Assembly: GCA_017408185.1 (NCBI GenBank)
Contig: JAFQVE010000374.1
Span: forward strand, 1-30,361
DNA from: Oscillospiraceae bacterium
GTDB taxonomy: Bacteria; Bacillota_A; Clostridia; Oscillospirales; JAAYXM01
DNA: 30,361 nucleotides
Direction: 5' to 3'
Below the pieces are notes generated by a model. The model searched no databases. It was not told the origin of the DNA and saw nothing but the letters and a program-made list of their open reading frames with translations. Positions 27,380 to 30,361 of the stretch are shown in pieces (positions within the stretch are counted from its first letter, which is position 1; the number at the start of each line of letters is the position of its first letter). A program made the translations under genes and the position numbers.

Positions 27380-28405
27380 TCACTCTCCCTTTTTTTCGAG
27401 GAAGCGGTGGATAACAGGCCAAGCTTCATCGGGATAGAACTGATGCCCACCATTACCTTCAACGAGAACGCAGTCATCCTCAAGAGAAAGCATTTTATAT
27501 ATACTCTTTGTTACTTCAAAGGTCTTTCTCACTCCCTCAAGGGGGAAAATTGAATCTTCCTTTCCGCAGACGATTACAAGCTTTTTAGGCGCAATCAATC
27601 CGGTGAGATCTCCCATTTCAAAGTAGTTCCGTATTCCCGGAATAAAATTACAAGGACAATGATCCATTGCTATAATTGAATCTTCATATGTACACACGGA
27701 ACAGGACGGGACGGAAATACTGATTCGGGAATCAATGCAGGAAGCATAGAAGGTTGCCGTGCCTCCCCCGGAATTTCCGAGGCAGATGATGTTTTTCTCA
27801 TCGATATATTCTGAAAAGTATTTGCAGATAACATCAATAAGACGTGAGATATCCCACACTCTTTCACCGATTGCGCATCTTCCGAGAAGCAGCGTTGCCA
27901 TGGAAGTATTCTGCCTGCGGCAGGATGGAGAACCATCTTCCGTGTGACCCGCACTTCCCATATATCTCTGTTCAAGAGTTACGGCGCAGAGACCTTCTTT
28001 TACTGCACGAACGGCAAAATCACGACCGCCAGAAATGGATTTGACATCCCTCTCATACTTCGGCTCTCCGAGCGAAATATGCATTCCCGTGCTATGACCT
28101 TGTATGCATATTGTTGTTGGAAGCTTTCCTACTTTTCCTTTCGGAATCAGGATGCTTGATGAAACAAAATAACCTTCTTCGCTTTGGAATTCAAAGTCAA
28201 TTCTTTTGTAATCGGGAAACTCCTTTTCCTCACGAATATGAAATTCATCGTCACAGCTCTCAAAAGGAAGTCCCATAAGCTCAAGGAGCTTTTCTCTTGC
28301 CTTTTTTTGCCAAGCCGAAAAATCTTCATCGGAGTTATATCGCATTGACGGAGAAATTCCTTTTACCTTTTCACGGATAAACTCATGTGAATTATATATT
28401 TTCAA
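27380..28405 (-). CDS. Alpha/beta-hydrolase, acetyl xylan esterase or dienelactone-hydrolase-like
   Basis: About 341 aa from TTG 28405, which has GAGGTG five bases upstream; an in-frame GTG at 28414 lies on that SD and would give 344 aa. Numbered from the TTG: CIQGHSTG near 100-107 (oxyanion-hole strand), nucleophile S212 in GNSGGG, acid D284 in CGKEDSIFP and base H321 in GGHQFYP, the full Ser-Asp-His triad. The N-terminal ~70 residues are helical and resemble those of bacterial acetyl-esterase-like hydrolases in glycan loci. Cytoplasmic by lack of a signal peptide. It would remove acyl groups from sugar fragments, with the deacetylase encoded next to it (zero-base gap). The exact ester is unknown. 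Confidence 0.82.
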   Translation of the reverse strand: MKIYNSHEFIREKVKGISPSMRYNSDEDFSAWQKKAREKLLELMGLPFESCDDEFHIREEKEFPDYKRIDFEFQSEEGYFVSSSILIPKGKVGKLPTTICIQGHSTGMHISLGEPKYERDVKSISGGRDFAVRAVKEGLCAVTLEQRYMGSAGHTEDGSPSCRRQNTSMATLLLGRCAIGERVWDISRLIDVICKYFSEYIDEKNIICLGNSGGGTATFYASCIDSRISISVPSCSVCTYEDSIIAMDHCPCNFIPGIRNYFEMGDLTGLIAPKKLVIVCGKEDSIFPLEGVRKTFEVTKSIYKMLSLEDDCVLVEGNGGHQFYPDEAWPVIHRFLEKKGE

Positions 28406-28417
28406 AGCATTCACCTC

Positions 28418-30361
28418 TCAGTCATAATAAGGATACTGCGGCATTTCAAGCTTTGAACGTATTGCCCTGCAGAAAAGGAAAAGGTCAAAAGCGGGGTGAA
28501 TATCCTCCTCAACGCGGCAAAGATAACGCTCAAGTCCTTCAAATTTTTCTCTTGCACCTTCCATATTTCCAGATGCACCGAGGTGTATTACTTCCCACAG
28601 ACGTGAGCATATCTCATAATGATAATAGAGATAAACCCAGGATTTTCTTCTGCAGGCGTTTCTCTGTGTCATATTTTTCTCAATAGTGGGCAAAAACTCT
28701 CGCAGTACTTCCGGTATTTGCTTTGTTTTTTCAGCAACCTCAGGATTATTTATCCAGATTTTCGGCTTGCTTCCGCCGGTTTCAAGACCATCTTCTTCAA
28801 CACCGGTTTTACCTCCGGTACGGATATTTCCCGGGCAAAAAAGTTCAGAGAGCTTTTCAAGATATTCCCTGCACTTTTTGCCGTCAGCTCCGAATGCACC
28901 TTCAAAAAAGTCATCACAGAACCTGTCGTAGTCAAGGGATTTATCAAAGAGGGTTTCGCTCATCATAACAAGTGGAAGCGATGTAGGAAGATACATACGA
29001 TGAGTCTGGTCGCTCATACAGCCCTCAAAGGAAACGGACCCAAGAGCTCTCATATCACGGTAAACCTCTTTTGAAACACGCATAAAAGCAGGATCGCAAT
29101 ACATATCGGTATAGAAGCGATATTCAAAGATAATGCTTGGAATATCACCCGACATAGCCTTCCAGTCTTTGTGCCACTTAAGGCGCAAAGCATTGTCGGG
29201 AGGAGTAAAGTTATTATGGACATACGGAGGGATTTCTCCGGTATATTCTCTGTTTATATAGCCCGTTTCATAATGGAGACCGATAGCCGCAAGGATTACA
29301 AAACGCTCCGGATTTTTAATGCGAAGCTTCACGGGCGGACGAACGGTTTCTACATAGAGTATAAATACTATTCTTGTTTTTGAACCGATTGCGGTAAGTG
29401 CTTCATCAATCTCATTGAGAAGCTGCACATAATGGTCGGATGGCGACATTTTCATACACTCGTCACATTCGCACCAGTTATTCTTTGAATCTGCAAGCCA
29501 GACGTGAAGAAAATCAACATAAGGCCGTTCTTTTACGTATTCAACACAGAAATCAACGAGGAGTTTTCTTGCTTCGGGGTTTGAATAGCAAAAATGTGTG
29601 TAGAAGGTTGAACGACAAAGACCACGTTCACCATTCAGCATTGCAAGATATTGCTTATGCTCTTCACGAAGCTCGGACTTCTCCTGAGCCGCATGGGTAT
29701 GATGAATACCAAGCTTTTCAAACATCCATCCGTGTCCGATTGTGTGAAGCTGAATACCGGTCTTTCGGATATCTGCCATAAGCTTTTCCATAAGCTCTTC
29801 AAGCATTGCATAGTCGGTAATCTGTCCTTTTTTGCGAAGGATTGAATTTCCCACATGTCCATACCACTTATGCATATAGGAATATGGAACAAGACCCTCG
29901 ATCATATACATATTCATACCGATTTTGGGAAGCCAATACACGGTATCACGCATATGCTCATAGCTTATGGCGCCCTCTCCGCACTCGCCTCTGAAAGGAT
30001 GGTCTGCTTTTTTTCTGTAGCTGAAGGAATGTTCTTTCAGATTGCAGTATGGGATATACTCTCCACCTTCACCGGGACGAATAAAGCGACATCCGGCAGA
30101 AACGCAATATTTGTATATTCCCATAAGAATGCTTCTGTCGTTGCTTCCTGCAATATATCCCGAGCCATTCTCAATTTTTATGTCTATAATGTCATCCACA
30201 AAGGAATCCTTCAAATCACTTGTATCAAGAGAAAGTTCATCAAGGTGTGCAAGAACGATTGCATCTTCACAAAGAGACGGAGTTTCTTCACAAAATACAA
30301 CTTCTGGCATTATCTCACAATCGATTATATGCCGGATATATTTTGCAAGCTCGGATGTGAA
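28418..30361 (-). CDS. DUF4838-type predicted glycosidase, N-terminus cut by the right edge
   Basis: The frame stays open to base 30361, 17 codons upstream of the first visible ATG (30310), and those codons read like the conserved helix at the start of the family (FTSELAKYIRHIIDCE). So the ATG is probably internal and the gene enters from outside. At least 647 aa. Counting from ATG 30310, visible landmarks are SNDRSILMGIYKY (56-68), typical of the N-terminal accessory domain of GH20/GH67-like enzymes; a barrel part with YWLPKIGMNMY (125-135); and HVWLADSKNNWCECDEC (269-285), characteristic of DUF4838 proteins. The family is common in polysaccharide loci and its activity is largely uncharacterised. 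First visible gene of the right operon; its stop overlaps the SD of the esterase gene. Confidence 0.8.
   Translation of the reverse strand, partial: FTSELAKYIRHIIDCEIMPEVVFCEETPSLCEDAIVLAHLDELSLDTSDLKDSFVDDIIDIKIENGSGYIAGSNDRSILMGIYKYCVSAGCRFIRPGEGGEYIPYCNLKEHSFSYRKKADHPFRGECGEGAISYEHMRDTVYWLPKIGMNMYMIEGLVPYSYMHKWYGHVGNSILRKKGQITDYAMLEELMEKLMADIRKTGIQLHTIGHGWMFEKLGIHHTHAAQEKSELREEHKQYLAMLNGERGLCRSTFYTHFCYSNPEARKLLVDFCVEYVKERPYVDFLHVWLADSKNNWCECDECMKMSPSDHYVQLLNEIDEALTAIGSKTRIVFILYVETVRPPVKLRIKNPERFVILAAIGLHYETGYINREYTGEIPPYVHNNFTPPDNALRLKWHKDWKAMSGDIPSIIFEYRFYTDMYCDPAFMRVSKEVYRDMRALGSVSFEGCMSDQTHRMYLPTSLPLVMMSETLFDKSLDYDRFCDDFFEGAFGADGKKCREYLEKLSELFCPGNIRTGGKTGVEEDGLETGGSKPKIWINNPEVAEKTKQIPEVLREFLPTIEKNMTQRNACRRKSWVYLYYHYEICSRLWEVIHLGASGNMEGAREKFEGLERYLCRVEEDIHPAFDLFLFCRAIRSKLEMPQYPYYD

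Noticed and set aside
30310..30312. ATG as the true start of the DUF4838 gene
   Set aside because: No SD precedes it, and the frame stays open to the window edge with family-like sequence upstream.

Overview
The window is one long carbohydrate-degradation locus from a low-to-mid GC Gram-positive anaerobe, most likely an uncultured gut-type member of the Clostridia. The support is three C-terminal S-layer homology (SLH) repeats on a giant secreted enzyme, strong Shine-Dalgarno (SD) sites of the GGAGG type, TTG and GTG start candidates, and secreted proteins built from bacterial Ig-like (BIG_2) and Listeria-Bacteroides-type repeats. No rRNA, tRNA, CRISPR array, phage gene or transposase was seen.

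Right operon (30361 to 11297, all minus strand, transcribed leftwards). In order of transcription: a DUF4838 protein entering from beyond the right edge; an alpha/beta-hydrolase esterase; a NodB-type polysaccharide deacetylase; a secreted non-catalytic multidomain protein (811 aa); a 2680-aa secreted heparinase II/III-like lyase with four repeats of an unnamed module, five Ig-like domains and an SLH anchor; a neutral-ceramidase-like hydrolase; a small alkaline-phosphatase-superfamily enzyme; a GH39-like glycosidase; and a PHP-domain phosphoesterase. Gaps range from 0 to 92 bases, so one transcript or a few overlapping ones are likely. The operon ends in a bidirectional terminator shared with the convergent regulator gene.

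Centre (10136 to 11224). An AraC-family regulator lies on the plus strand behind a near-consensus sigma-A promoter. It is divergent from the left operon across 159 bases that hold candidate operators.

Left operon (10135 to the left edge, minus strand): a second secreted non-catalytic protein (1022 aa), a strong intercistronic hairpin, then a second giant secreted heparinase II/III-like lyase (at least 2328 aa, cut by the window edge).

Inferred job: the two giant lyases cut a uronic-acid-containing polysaccharide outside the cell, at least one of them held on the S-layer. The two partner proteins, which share a distinctive C-terminal domain, probably bind the polysaccharide or the cell surface. 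The enzymes without signal peptides (esterase, deacetylase, GH39-like, phosphatase-like, PHP, ceramidase-like) would finish the fragments inside the cell. No transporter is in the window, so uptake must be encoded elsewhere. The AraC protein would sense a product. The most striking pattern is that the two-gene unit 'non-catalytic partner then giant lyase' occurs twice, with one unnamed module of about 200 residues repeated some thirteen times across the four secreted proteins.
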